Positions 20,761 to 32,928 of a stretch of DNA of 64,000 bases are shown piece by piece. Position 1 is the stretch's first letter. Each line of letters begins with the position of its first letter. Origin of the DNA: Dipteronia dyeriana (taxonomy: Eukaryota; Streptophyta; Magnoliopsida; Sapindales; Sapindaceae); assembly GCA_032871835.1 (NCBI GenBank), contig CM065297.1, positions 15,270,098 to 15,334,097 on the forward strand, written 5' to 3'. The notes beneath the pieces are model-generated. The model searched no databases, had not been told where the DNA came from, and saw only the letters and a program-made list of their open reading frames with translations. The translations under genes were made by a program, and so were the position numbers.

Positions 20761-23742
20761 ACGTGATATAAATGTTTGAAATTTTGGAAATTGCCTATAA
20801 TATATTTTCATTTAATTAAATGAAATTGCCCAACACTTAATGATGCCTACATATTCTATATGCTCACAGATAATATCTATTCAACATAAATTTAAGAAAG
20901 TTATATATTTCTCATTATTTTATATAATTTAAAATATAAAAAAATTATGTGTGACCGTATCGGATTGATTAAGAGAAATATATAAACTTATGTTAGGTGT
21001 AATGATATTGGATTTGTAGTTCATGTTTTGCAAATGTATAACCTATGAAATTATTATGGAATTAGATGGTTACGTTTCTACGTAGTAGACTAACTATTAA
21101 TATTTCATTATGATTTATTTATTTCATTGAGGACATTAATTGATTATATTCGAAGTTATTATAAAGTTGGATGGTTATGTTCCTACGTAGTATACTAACC
21201 ATTAGAATTTTATGATGATCTTTTGATAGAAATTATATAATCAATTGTGTTTGGAATATTTATGGGGTTTGATGGCTATGTATTCACGTAGGGAACTAGC
21301 TGTTAAGATTCCATAATATTTGTTGGATTATCAATGATTAAGGTTTTGAACTGCATTGAGGTAAAACTATACATGTGTTGTGTTGATCATCTGTCTAAGA
21401 GAGTCATCACTTGTGGAAGTTTTGTGAGCATTAAAGAATAAAGAGTGATGTTTATCTCCCAAATAGATTGATCACTTGTAGGAAAGTTTTAACACGTGTG
21501 TTGTGGTCTTTGTCCAAAAGACAGATCATGATGTTGTGTTGTATTTTCATGAAGGTTAAATCATTATTTATAATGATTATGAAAATCGGTGTGAGCATGC
21601 ATATATTGTGATTTAATTCATTTTTAAATACCTCTACTAGTTTTAAATACATGTCATTAAGATATTGATTGATGGATCTTTTTTTTATGGATTAGATGAG
21701 ACGCTCTAATTGGTTTTTACCTTAGCGAGGATTAAAGGATAAATGAAGTTTAGTGAACCCACTATCGAAAGTTTGTTAAGGTTTAGTGCCTTATAAATAG
21801 ATGGAGAATAATATATTATATGAAGTTATGTCTTTTGTTTGTTATTTTGATAAAGGTGATAGGATACAAACACCATAGGAAGTAGTCTGGAAATTTTGAC
21901 AATTCAACATAGCATGTCAAAGAAAATAAATACTGAGGAAATAAAATAATATGCTATCGTAAGAAAAGGTACCCCTTAATTTATGTTTTGAATTATTTGA
22001 TTAATTTTCAATTAAGTTCTTAGTGGGTTAATTCTTGTGATACATTTTATATTATAAATTCTTCTAATGAACTCAGTATTCAATAAGGGTCAATTGGTTA
22101 ATAGGTTTTATTTGAATTCATATGAATTCATGATAATATTTAGATTGTCTTTAACCTCTAAAAGTTTTATCGGATGATATTTCCGATTTTGGTCTTGTAT
22201 AGCAAAGTACAATTTTCATAATAAGACTGGGAATTTAAATTAATATCTTGAAGCTTATTTAAGATAATAGATTCTTGTTTATGATTTTCACCTAGTGAGT
22301 TATATCGTGATTTCTGTAAATAATAAACTTTATGGGTCTTCGAACTCTTCTCGAATTCTAAATTCTACTTTTTGGTTTTAGAATAGATTGATTATTGTTC
22401 TTGTAGTTTAGATATAATTCTTTTCAATTGCATGACTAAATGTAGAATTGAGATAATTGATTCGTAAGACATTTTGATTATTTTAAATTCTCAGTTTTAA
22501 GTCTTTTGATTAATTGAATTAAAAGTGATCTCATAAAATATAAGGATATGACTGCAAAGATTATAAACTATTGGGAATAGTTCATAGAACTTGTCTTATT
22601 TTATTTATGAGAATAATTGTATCTAGGCATTATACATTCTTAGGGGGAGAGAGTGATGTTGTTAAGAATGTATAATTTAAAAGACTTGCGTTTAAGGAAG
22701 AAATCTTGTGCTTTGTGATATTTATATTAAATAAATGTCATATTTGTTGAATTGCAATTTTGGACGTCATTGAAGTTAAGGTTTTGACTTAGTTGTCAAA
22801 TAGTTGCAAACTATTTGGTTGAAAGTCATATTTTCAGATTTATGGCTTAACGGTTTTACTTGGAAAATGAGTATTAAGTTTGCATACTTTAAAACTTCGT
22901 TGACATAGTTAATCAAGTTTCCAGACAATGGTGTTTATTTTAATAAGTATTGACATTTTATGACTTGGTTAAAAGTTTTATTTTGTCATTAGACATAACT
23001 GAGGGTCAGTAGGAGTAAGTTTATTTTATATGTGCTCTATGTTGTCATTTATGTGTGACATTAAGAATCTTTCCTCTAATATTTCGAGGTGAAAAATCTC
23101 GAACCTCGAACAAGCATATTTTGATAATGCTATTGAGAAAATATATTAATAGAGCACTTAAAGGGTTAGTATGATTACAAGTTTACTTGTTTGAGGCACC
23201 TATTGGTAAAATTGAAAAACTTACATAAGTTTTTAGTTCTTCAAATAAATTGAAGCTTTCTCATAAGAAAAGGTCATGTATGTTTCCGTAAATGATAGTT
23301 TGATGTAAGCTTATATATATGTATTGATTATATTATTTCATTAGTAGACTTTGCGGATTTCAAACCTATTTGACATGTATCAATAGATAGTTAAAAAAAA
23401 AATTGGTTTCATCGTTCATGCTCACGTGTATGTATGGATAAAGAAATATGCGGCTTTATATATTGCAACTCTAAAGAATTTTGATTGTGAAATCATATTT
23501 TGAGGTAGATTGTGATAAGGGGTCAAACAATTATTGGCACTATTTGAGGGGTGTGTTGTGCAAGTATCACCACTTTACTAATGTATGTTTAAAAGGTACC
23601 ATTTCAGTCGTTGAGACAAAAATACCCCAAAATATTAAAACAGTGAGGAAGTTGTCGTTTTCAAAATCAGAGAGAAGCAACAGTCAAACCGACGGGAAAC
23701 TAATCAACGGTGAAGTGACCGGAAGAGCTGCGATTGACAAAG

Positions 23743-24609
23743 GTAAGATTGGTTATTTTTCCTCGTTTTTGTTGTTGTTAACTTGCATTACATATTAGAA
23801 TTGAGTTTTGTTGATAGGAATTGTAGAAACCGGTTAAAATAGAGATGTGAGAATGGTTGTGGTTTAGGTTAGGGTTTGTAATTTGGTTGAATATCAGTTG
23901 AGGAAGATGAAATCTGGGTTATCGAGACTTTTTTCAAGAGAATCGAGCTTATTTGTTTAGTCGAGCTTTTATTTTCGTGAAAATTAGGTTTTGGTAAGTC
24001 GAGGTTATTTTGAATTGGATCGAGCATTTTTCAAAGGGATCGAGCGTTTTAGAAAAGGGATCGAGTTTTTTCAATAGGGTCGAGCTTTTTTTGAATTGGA
24101 TCGAGCTATTTTGAAAAGCATCAAGCTATTTTGAAAAGGAATCGAGCTTTTTAGAAAAGGAATCGAACTTTTTAGAAAAGGAATCGAACTTTTTTGAAAA
24201 TGAATCGAGCTTTTTTTGAATTGGATCGAGCCATTTTGAAAAGTATCGAGCTTTTTTGAATAGGTTTCGAGCTTTTTTGAATAGGTTCGAGCTGTTTTTA
24301 AATTGGATCGAGCGTATTTGAAAGGGATCGAGCTTTTTTTGAAAAGGGATCGAGCTTTTTTTAAAGGGATCGAGTTTTTTTGAAAAGAAATCGAGCTTTT
24401 TTGTAAAGCAATCGAGCTTTTTTGTAAAGCAATCGAGCTTTTTTGAAAGGGATAGAGCTTTTTGAAAAGAGATCGTGCTTTTTAAAAAAGGATTCGAGCT
24501 TTTTTAAAAAGGATTCGAGCTTTTTTCAATAGGTTCGAGCTTTTTTTGAATTGGATCGAAATTTTTTATTTGTTCCGTTTAATGATGTTGTATTTCTGTT
24601 ACATTGCAG
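23743..24609 (+). other. Predicted 5'-UTR intron of the MULE-1 protease gene
   Basis: Donor GACAAAG|GTAAGATT and acceptor TTACATTGCAG directly before ATG 24610. The same donor (40622) and acceptor (49355) contexts are kept in MULE-2, which supports a real intron. It contains the 23935-24560 array. Inference from splice signals only. Confidence 0.55.
23935..24560 (+). repeat. GATCGAGC-T-tract array, left side of MULE-1
   Basis: About 30 units of (G)ATCGAGC + T-tract + GAAAAGG-like spacer, 19-23 bp each, all in the plus direction. The spacer type (GAAAAGG or GAATTGG) differs from the right-side array (GTACATG), so the two arrays expanded separately. Confidence 0.92.
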
Positions 24610-27600
24610 ATGAGAATTAGGTTGAGGGATTCACTTAAAACTCCAGAAGGATACTAGTAGGAGGACAAATTGACTCGACACAACCATTTTGATGCCCTTG
24701 CCCATATAGACGACGCGCTGAACCGTGTCTCTGTAGAATTTACAGATGAAGACTGTCTTCGGTTCATGGCGTCATGTTTCGGGCATTTCCTGACAATGCA
24801 TCGGGAGATAAAGTTTTTCGGTGGTATTATCCATCGGTTGCTTTTGAGGGAGCTCTATCATAACGGCCCAACAGATGAGATACACTTCATGTTAGGAAAC
24901 TAGTCGGTGAGATTTTCGAAGGTGGAATTTTACCTGATCACCGGACTATGGTTTGGAGTTGTACCAGACACCACCATGTATGCAGCAGTGGAGAATGGCA
25001 TACATGAGCGGTACTTTCCTGGAGCCGATGAGGTATCGTTGGAGTAGATTAGGGGTGTTGTCACGGGTGTAGAGTTCGGAAAGGTGTACGATGATGTCAA
25101 GCTTTGCCTCTTATATATGCTGAACTGGATACTGATGAGGGTGGATGAGAGATTCAAGATTTTAGTTTGACAGTTTCGGCTAGTTGAGGAGCTCGATACG
25201 TTCGATGCGTTCCCGTGGGGTGCCCACGTGTACAGGCATTCTATTAACTCATTCAAGCATGCACTTGACGGTAAAATAGAAGGGTTCGAGCAACGCGAAC
25301 AGGAAAAGGGCGCTGACGTACACAGGGTGGAGACCTACAACATATACGGTCTATCTCATGCCCTATTGGTAAGAACTTCGAACTATAAATTGTACTTTAT
25401 TTTTGGTGTCCAAAATTTTATGGATACTTATCGTACTTATCTTTGATACAGATATTTGTTGTGGATGTGATCCCTGATTTGGCCAAAGAGGTCGGTGCCC
25501 GGAGGGTTACTGATCTGACTCCCTGTATTTTGAAGAGGGAGTTGACCAAACAACTGAGAGGGAAGAAGCTAGCAAAGATTTTCAAAGCTAGGGTATGTAT
25601 TTATTTTGTTAATGTTTTTATTAGTTAGTATTTGTACAATTACATTGTTCTAACTAATATTTCAGATGTTTGCGATCAAGGAACTGGTGCCGACACCAGC
25701 TGAGAGACAGGCACCGTACTATGCCCGGCTAGACAGGGGGTGGGGAGGGAGTCTGTATGTAGAAGATGACATGGATGATATGTCGCCTCAGGTCCCTGAT
25801 CAGACCACCTTAGGCGGGATCAGTGGTACAGAGGGTGGGGGTTTAACAGACAGGACCATTGACAATGAGGGATTTGAGCCCATTGCTGGGGGTTTAAGGC
25901 CCAGTGACAGTGAGGGATATGAGACAGACCCTCAACGAGAAAGGTATAGGCATAGGCGAGTTCGGTTTTCCACCCCCGGACATGGTACATCTGTAGGGGA
26001 TTCCCCGTGGGGGAGTTGGACGTGATGGAGAGGTAAGTTGAAAACAAAGTTTAGTGTTTTTTATTAACACGTGGTGATAGTTTTTAACTAACAATGTAGA
26101 CATGATTTCAGGCTCTGTGGGCAGATATGTTGAACGATGTGCGTGAAGCCCTCCGGAAGAGTGACGAGGATCAACAACGTCAACACTTGGAGTTGTTGGA
26201 TATGATCCGGAAGAGTGATGAGGATCGTCAGCAGCAACACCGATTGTTACTGGATATGATCCGAGGGCTTTAAGGTTCGACCATGCGTACACACCGGGAT
26301 GGCCCCCCACCTCCTGATCTATTATTTAGTCCTGGAGGGTCAACTAGTAGGTATTCGGGGGGGACAGACATGACAGCTCGATATAGTCAGGACCCGTCTA
26401 CAGGCATGGTAGGTCCGACGAGGGAAACTCAGTCGCATACCAGCGAGAGTAGGCTTCGTTCACGTACAACAGTCTTATCTGGGTCCACCCCGGCTCAGCG
26501 GTCCCCCTCACCACCCAGCACATCGATCCCCTCACCTCCTAGCACATCGATTCAGCCACAACAGTCTCCTCCCCCACCCAGCACGTCTGTGGCATCGGAG
26601 CGGTCCCCTCATCCGCCCAGCACGCCTGTGCCGTCAGAGCGGTCCTCTCCCTCACCCAGCACATCTGTGCTGTCGGAGCAGTCCCCTTCCCTGGCCAATG
26701 CATCGAAGCGTTTAGTTAAGTGCGGGTGGCAGTTTGTGAGCCCTTACACAGATCCATGACGTCCAAAGAAGTTGAGGACACAGCCTGAGTCCGTGGAACA
26801 CATTTTTGACCCCCACGGACTAGTGGACGCTGACCAGCTTGCGGCATACAAGGCCTTCAAGAGGAACATCAATGGGGAACTGTGAGTCCAACTTTTTATA
26901 ATAAAAATGGATGTACATTTCTTGTTTATTCAAATTTATGTATAGCTAAGGTAATTCAATCATTAAACAGACGTGATGTGGACGTGCTAGCACCAGTTAC
27001 CGAGGGATGGTTCGTGCGTTTGCAGTCCAACTTCATGGACTTGGAGGACACAGTACGTACTTATTAAATTTCATATTAAAGTTTGTGTAAGTATTGTTGA
27101 ATTGTTAACAATTACGGTGGTTTTATTGTTTGTCAGCATATGGATGCATACCTCCATACTCTTAGCAAGCGTCAGCAAGGATTCACCAATGTGTACAACC
27201 AGAGGATCAACGTGTTGGATACACAATTTTATGTAAGTAGGTATAAATTTTGGGAAAATGTTCGTATTTTCTGGTTTTGTATTATTAATACGATATTGTC
27301 AATGCTTGTACAACCACTTATGTTGTACATGTGGGAGAGGATGATGCCTCGTGATTCGCACGGTGTTGTGACCACAGTAAGGTGGAATATGTTACAGTCC
27401 CGATGGTTGAAAGAGGACCTTCTGACGGTCCGTGGAGCAACCACGAGTGGAAACCGCCCATGGCACGAGGTTGAAGTGGTAAGTGTTAAATGATGGAGAT
27501 GATTTAAAAAATAAACTGTTCGTATATCCTCAGCTAACACGGTATGCAAACTATTACAGGTGTTGATTCCGTGCAACGTTGGGGCCCAACATTGGCTGGT

Positions 27601-28059
27601 GGTGAGCTTCGACCTATGTCGCGGGAAGATTGACATTTATAACCCCTGGAGACAGGAAGTCCCTTATCAGATCAGGCACCAGCCGGTCCGGCCATTACAG
27701 TGGTTTTCACCCTCCATGTTCAGTGACGCGGGGTTCCACACAGCACGACGAGCTGGTCGTTGGGCGTTCCCTAGGGAAAATAAGCCCTTCTCGGTCAGCC
27801 TGGTGCATACTTCTACAGTCCCCCAACAAAAGAAATCGTAAGACATTTAATTTCATTCACGTGCTTAGATATTCTTTATGAATGATTTCTAATGGTGTTT
27901 TATGTGCCGAATTGCAGAGGTAACTGTGGTCCCCATACTTTGAGACTTATCGAGTACTTACTGAAGGGTCGAAGGCCTTTTGATTGGTTAGAAGACGACA
28001 TGGAGATCATTCGGGAGAAAATGGTTGTGGAGATTTTTTCTAACTCCAGGCCCGCCTAG
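24610..28059 (+). pseudogene. MULE-1 DUF1985 / Ulp1-like (C48) cysteine protease gene
   Basis: ATG 24610 follows the predicted acceptor. The first part (to about 25370) matches DUF1985: ASCFGHFL, LLLRELYHNGP, FYLITGLWFGV, YMLNWIL. Short exons then cover DLTPCILKRELTKQLRGKK (25450-25600), an acidic/Arg region (25666-26025), a coiled repeat LLDMIRKSDEDRQQQH (26110-26270), and a Pro/Ser-rich linker with six or more SPxPPSTS repeats (26470-26700). The protease follows: AQHWLVVSFDL (His) at about 27590, IDIYNPW, and GNCGPHTLRLIEYL (Cys) at 27920-27965; stop 28057-28059. The Asp expected after the His strand is Asn here (MULE-2 has Asp). In-frame stops at 24655, 24901, about 25045 and 25168 break it. 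C48 enzymes remove SUMO-like modifiers; the role in a transposon is unknown. Confidence 0.8.
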
Positions 28060-28240
28060 TGATTGGTTGTATAATACCAATTTTTATGTACACAGACATG
28101 TAATTAATTCATGAATATTAATTCATTCATTATTCATTTATTAATATTAATTCAGTCATTAATAAGTAATTATTGCAATTTCAAATTATTACAATCTGAT
28201 ACACTTCCAAAAGTTTTCAATGTGATCAAAACTTTGTCAT

Positions 28241-31016
28241 TCATTCCCTATTAGAGTCAATGTTAGGACACGTTTGTTTGTTGTGTCCAATTGAATGGCA
28301 GATGCTACAGTTGCGGCAGTATTCATTGGGAACACCTTTGCTTGTACCTTCATTAATCATAGGTGGGTTAGGACATCTCCTGAAATTATTCTCTGGTTGT
28401 CCACATCTTCTACAGGATTGTGTAGTTGTCCTCTCCGAAGACGAGACATGGCGACCAGCCCTCGGGTGTTTTGCTTGTCTCCTGGAGTTTGGATTCAAAA
28501 TCACCCTCTGAGCAATGTCAGATGGCACAACCCAAGTGGAAGGATGGTCTACCGGCATAATAGAAACCGAGTACGCGTTAATAAGTGTCTGTCTCTTGTA
28601 GTAGTCCGCACATAAAGTTGTGAAGTCCAAGTTCTGCTCCCTGTAAAAGACATTGAAAACGATCAGCTTCACCGAGTAAATGAGCAGTCTGAACACAAAG
28701 TTGTAAAGTCCAAGTTTCAGTAATGTACCGTGCCGCCGCAAGGGCGTGAGAACATGGAAAATGATCCATTTGAAATTTGTTGCAAGTACAAGTCTTCCAG
28801 GCTAAGTCAACAGTCCTCTGTTTTCCAGACCACTTGACAGAGAAAATGTTCCAGTCGACTGGATTTACGGTAAAAAAACCACACTTCTCCACACATTTTA
28901 AGAGCACAAGATGTGCTGTGTCAGTCAACTGATGACACATGGTTTGTGTAGCTCTATAGCGATCGTGAAACCATCGTTGCAGCATATTCCTAATGAACTC
29001 AATTAGAGTCAACATAGGCAGTTGGCGTGCAAATTTTAGGCATGAGTTTATGCATTCTGCAGCATTTATCGTCATCACCATGTACCTTCTTTCCGGGCAG
29101 TGTACACGGGACCACTTGTGTGGACCGACATCAATTACATAATCATATGCATTCTGGTGCAAGTTTCTTAACTCTTCCATATGCTGGTTATCTTCAAACT
29201 CGCTGTATGCACGACTGCTTTGTCCATTATTGCGGCAACATCCTTCCTATGAAACCGCTTCTTAATATTTTCAGCAAAGTGACAGCAACATATGGTATGA
29301 GTGGCATAAGGGAACACTTTAGAAATCCTTGCTTTAATGCTTGCATGCCTATCGGAAATGAAAACTAGCTCATCAATATGACATAGGGCACCCTTCAAGC
29401 AATCCAAAAACCATTCACATGAAAGGTTGTTTTCTGAGTCGACGTACCCAAAAGCAATTGGATACACATGTTCGTTCTCATCTTGTGTTGTTGCAACAAA
29501 CATTGTACCCCGGAATCGTCCCTTCAAATGGGTACCATCAATGGCAATGACTGGACGCATATACGTCCGGAATCCTCTAAGTGAGGCACCGATCGACATG
29601 AAAAAGTACAGAAATTTACCATCTTCGTCGCACTGTAAGTCAGTGATTGTGCCGAGGTTTTGTTGTTCCAAATCGTAACCAAATGATGGAAGCAGTTGGA
29701 AGGTTTTCTCATGCGTTCCATAAGTCAATGACAACGCATAATCGAGGGCGGTATGTGCCTTACTGTACATGATTTGGATTCCACACATTGATTTCATGTT
29801 GGCGATTATGTCCTTCGGACGCATTAGTCGACCATCTTGTTGTTGAAGTCTAGGTGCAATAACTTCTCCAATTATGACTGCACTAGCTTATCGGTGGCGG
29901 CGATGAATTTCCTTTAACGGACAAGTCTATTCGTTGACAAAACTTCTTACTTGAAAGTATGTGCCTTCATCTCTCTTCACCGCTCTTAACTTCCACTTAC
30001 AATTTCCCATCAAACAAACTAGATGCAATGTTGTCTTATTGGACCTTTTCACCTTCCACTCAAAGTTCTGCCGCATTGCAAAATGGCCCACTAGTCTCTT
30101 CAAATCTTTTTTCGTTGGAAAAAATTGGCCTTTATATATCATTCTTGTAGGTTCATCTTCAACCAAGTTCCTGCTTCCACCAATACCAAACTAGTATGAT
30201 TCTGCTCCTAGAAAAACCCATGGTGTGGCATTATCAGAATCATCTGGAGTTACATTAGCCCTCCTCTCGGAGGTCCCAGCTATATCCGGTGCACTGGAAC
30301 TAAATCTGTGTACATGTCTTACATGTATTTCCGTTTCGACAGGTTCTGCATCATCCTGATTGTCCTCTACATTTTCTACAGAATTGAAATTGCCATCATT
30401 ATCCACCTCATGATTCACCCCCAACATTCGGTGTTGTATTCTCCTCATTGTTGATGTCATTGTAGATCTTATTGTATTGGTGGTTGTACTGTCTACCATT
30501 CATCTCGATTTGACAACCAAATACATCGTCGAATTGAGGTCCCGGTCTATTATCATGGGCGGCTACTTCCGGTGGGACAGCACATATGTTTTCTCGACCA
30601 TCAATCCCACTTCTTTTTGTGAACAACTGGTTGCTTCCGCCTGACGATCGAAATTGTTGGGTGTTATCACGATCAGGGATATCTTCACCAATGAAACCTC
30701 ATGTTGGCCTCTCGATTAGACTAACACATACTTGAGGGATCACCCTATATTCCCCTAGCATAAACTGAACATCATCATTGTTTCTTATAAATGTACGACA
30801 TGTAGTCCCAAGAACAATTGATAGAGACTATAGCTCAACACTGTATTTGTTCTCATCAAACTTCACAATGGTTTGCACGATCGACACCAGTTCGTCGTAA
30901 CTCAAATTCTTTGACACATACAAACCTTGGTTATCGGAACCTAAATACCTCTGATTTTTGTCTGGTAATTGCTCCCATTTACCGTTGTAAGATATGACTA
31001 TTCTCACCCTATCCAT
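28241..31016 (-). pseudogene. MULE-1 MuDR-type transposase gene
   Basis: From ATG 31016 on the minus strand: an N-terminal region (MDRVRIVISYNGKW, LGSDNQGLYVSK), an acidic stretch, a MuDR domain (FPTKKDLKRLVGHFAMRQNF, about 30110-30050), the MULE DDE core (VIAIDGTHLKGRFRG, first Asp at 29537-29539; ELVFISDRHASI, second Asp; CCCHFAENIKKRF), a SWIM finger CTCNKFQMDHFPCSH (28790-28735), and two zinc knuckles (CRRCGQPENNFRRC, in which the family His is N, and CHSIGHNKQTC). Stop 28241. Frames change near 30500, 30180, 29900, 29175 and 28740; the last may be an intron, the others are lesions. The enzyme would cut and join element ends. Acts with the array-bearing 5' intron upstream. Confidence 0.85.
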
Positions 31017-31020
31017 TGTC

Positions 31021-31829
31021 CTGTCAAAACCAACATCATAAACCATTAATAAGAAAAAAAAATCATATTAAATTTACAATTATAAAGGATTAAACAAAAA
31101 TCAAAAGTGTAAGATATGAAGCTTTTTTTTTAGTCGATCGAGCTTTTTTGTACATGATCGAGCCGTTTTTTGTACATGATCGAGCTTTTTCTAACAGAGT
31201 CGAGCTTTTTTTGTTCAAGACCCAGCTCTTTTTCTACATAATCTAGTTTTCTTATATATGGCTCGAGCTTTTTTTCATATGGCTCGAGCTTTTTTCAAAT
31301 ATGGCTCGACCTTTTTATTTTACGGATTGAGCTTTTTTTTTAGGAATCTAGCTTTTTTGTTATCGATCGAGCTTTTTTTGGGCGGGATCGAGCTTTTTCG
31401 GTGAGGGATCGAGCTTTTTTTTTCAAGGATCGAGCTTTTTTTTACGGATCGAGCTTTTTTTCTGATGGATCGAGCCTTTTTTCGAGGGATCGAGCTTTTC
31501 TTTTTTCGTATCCAGCATCTATTTTTTGGATCGAGCTTTTTTTGAATTTGATCGAGCTTTTTTTCAAATGTTTCGATCTTTTTTTAAAACCTTTCCAGCC
31601 TTTATGCCCAATATTATAAACTTGTTTGCACCACTATAACTCAACTCGGCCAAATATATATACAAAAAAATATGCATACATGTTCATTCATTCTTTTTAA
31701 AAAGTTTACAACTCCAGGACATAAACATAAAAAAAAATTGAGACAACATGTTCATAAATGTTCATATAGTGTTATACCACACAGAAATACAAGAAAAAAT
31801 GGAAATGAAGATCAGAAATATTAATTTAC
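31021..31829 (-). other. Predicted 5'-UTR intron of the MULE-1 transposase gene
   Basis: On the minus strand: donor CAAGAAG|GTAAATT at 31829 and acceptor GTTTTGACAG at 31021, four bases before ATG. MULE-2 (donor 55562) and MULE-3 (donor 59831, acceptor 60612) keep both sites. It contains the right-side array. Confidence 0.55.
31125..31600 (+). repeat. GATCGAGC-T-tract array, right side of MULE-1
   Basis: About 20 units, plus orientation like the left array although it lies at the opposite end. Spacers include GTACAT, TATATGGC and GAGG. On the transposase coding strand it reads AAAAAAGCTCGATC. Confidence 0.9.
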
Positions 31830-32068
31830 CTTCTTGTGCAATATCTGGAATGGAGCTCGTTTTCTGAAGATAAAGTGGAGTAGGTGATTGATTTTCAGAC
31901 AACTTTTTTGGACGACAGCCTTTAAAGAATAAAAAATCGATTATTTAAGGGCAATTTCAGTAGCTCACCATAATAGGTGTCTTTTAAACGTAACTTATTA
32001 TAACGGTGATATCACTGCAAGGGACCAAAAAAAAGATGACATTCCTCACCATTTCCATATTGTGATAA

Positions 32069-32928
32069 TTTCAATGTATTTATCTTCTCTGAATATGCTA
32101 AGAGATCTCGAAGGTTTAACCATGTGGATATTGTGGTGAGAGAAGATTTAAGAGTTGCGAGTTTCTAATAGCCATGTGTAAAATAACTCTTGATACACTA
32201 ACCAAGATATTTGACTCCAAAAGTTTTGTGGAGCATGTTGTATCATGCATTGGATTGAAATTTTTGATATGTTTGGTTAGTGGGAGTTGTCTTTAATTAG
32301 ATTAACTGCATTTACTATATACATGTTTGTTTCATATTCTCGAGAATGTATTGTATATGCATGTTAAGATGTTTGCCATATTTGTTATTGTGTGCACACG
32401 GATGGTTGGTTATGGCAAGAAATCTCAAGCTTTTAGTTTGAGGGGGCAATTCACTCGTAAGGTATAAAGTTTCCACCGATGAGTGAACATTACTTAAGAC
32501 ATAAAGTTTTTGCCCGTCTTAAGGGAGGTTGAACTCATGGTCAAAGTGTTTGGTCAATGAGTGTAACATGCTTAGGACATTGTGTTGCTCGTCTTAAGTT
32601 GCTTCATATAATACGAAGTTGGACCTATATGGAAATAGACATGATGATCACATATGCATGTAATTTTCATACCACACATACATACCGTTTTACCCGGATA
32701 GGTAGAGCTAAGGGTATTTTAATTACATATGGTCTTATGTTGACTAAAGATGTAATGATCTATGTAGTTGGATACTTAAGGTTCTATCGGACTAAGGGGA
32801 AGAAATGTGTTACTCTCTTAAACATTCTTTGTGGCCACATATAATTGTTTGTAAGTTCGGAGAGTTGTTTTCTAAAATGATTTTCTTAAAACTAAAATAA
32901 TAATGTCTATGTAGCTCAAGTGGAATAA
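32069..32928 (+). other. Interior of the LARD-like element, right part
   Basis: Remainder of the retroelement between the nested MULE and the 3' LTR. No pol motif. The frame 32557-32844 shows no domain and is not called. Confidence 0.5.

Larger units (their letters stand above)
18956..23508 (+). other. Interior of the LARD-like element, left part
   Basis: 4.5 kb of AT-rich sequence without a gag, protease, RT, RNase H or integrase motif in any frame. It holds the tandem repeats listed at 20050-20470 and 20500-20760 and a less AT-rich stretch at 19280-19760 with repeated CAGACC/GGGTCAAT words. Likely a structural RNA region of a non-autonomous element. Confidence 0.6.
23519..32058 (+). mobile_element. 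MULE-1: Ulp1-protease/transposase Mutator-like element (8.5 kb)
   Basis: Flanked by a 10-bp direct repeat ATTGTGATAA (23509-23518 and 32059-32068). The left end GGGGTCAAAC..TTATTGGCAC and right end (reverse complement) GGAAATGGTGAGGAATGTCA are asymmetric but share a subterminal GTTTAAAAG block. Inside are a plus-strand DUF1985/C48 protease gene and a convergent minus-strand MuDR transposase gene whose ends are about 180 bp apart. Each gene is preceded by a GATCGAGC array. Composite MULEs with Ulp1-like genes are known (Kaonashi-type in Arabidopsis). Both genes have stops or shifts. Inserted inside the LARD-like element. Confidence 0.88.
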
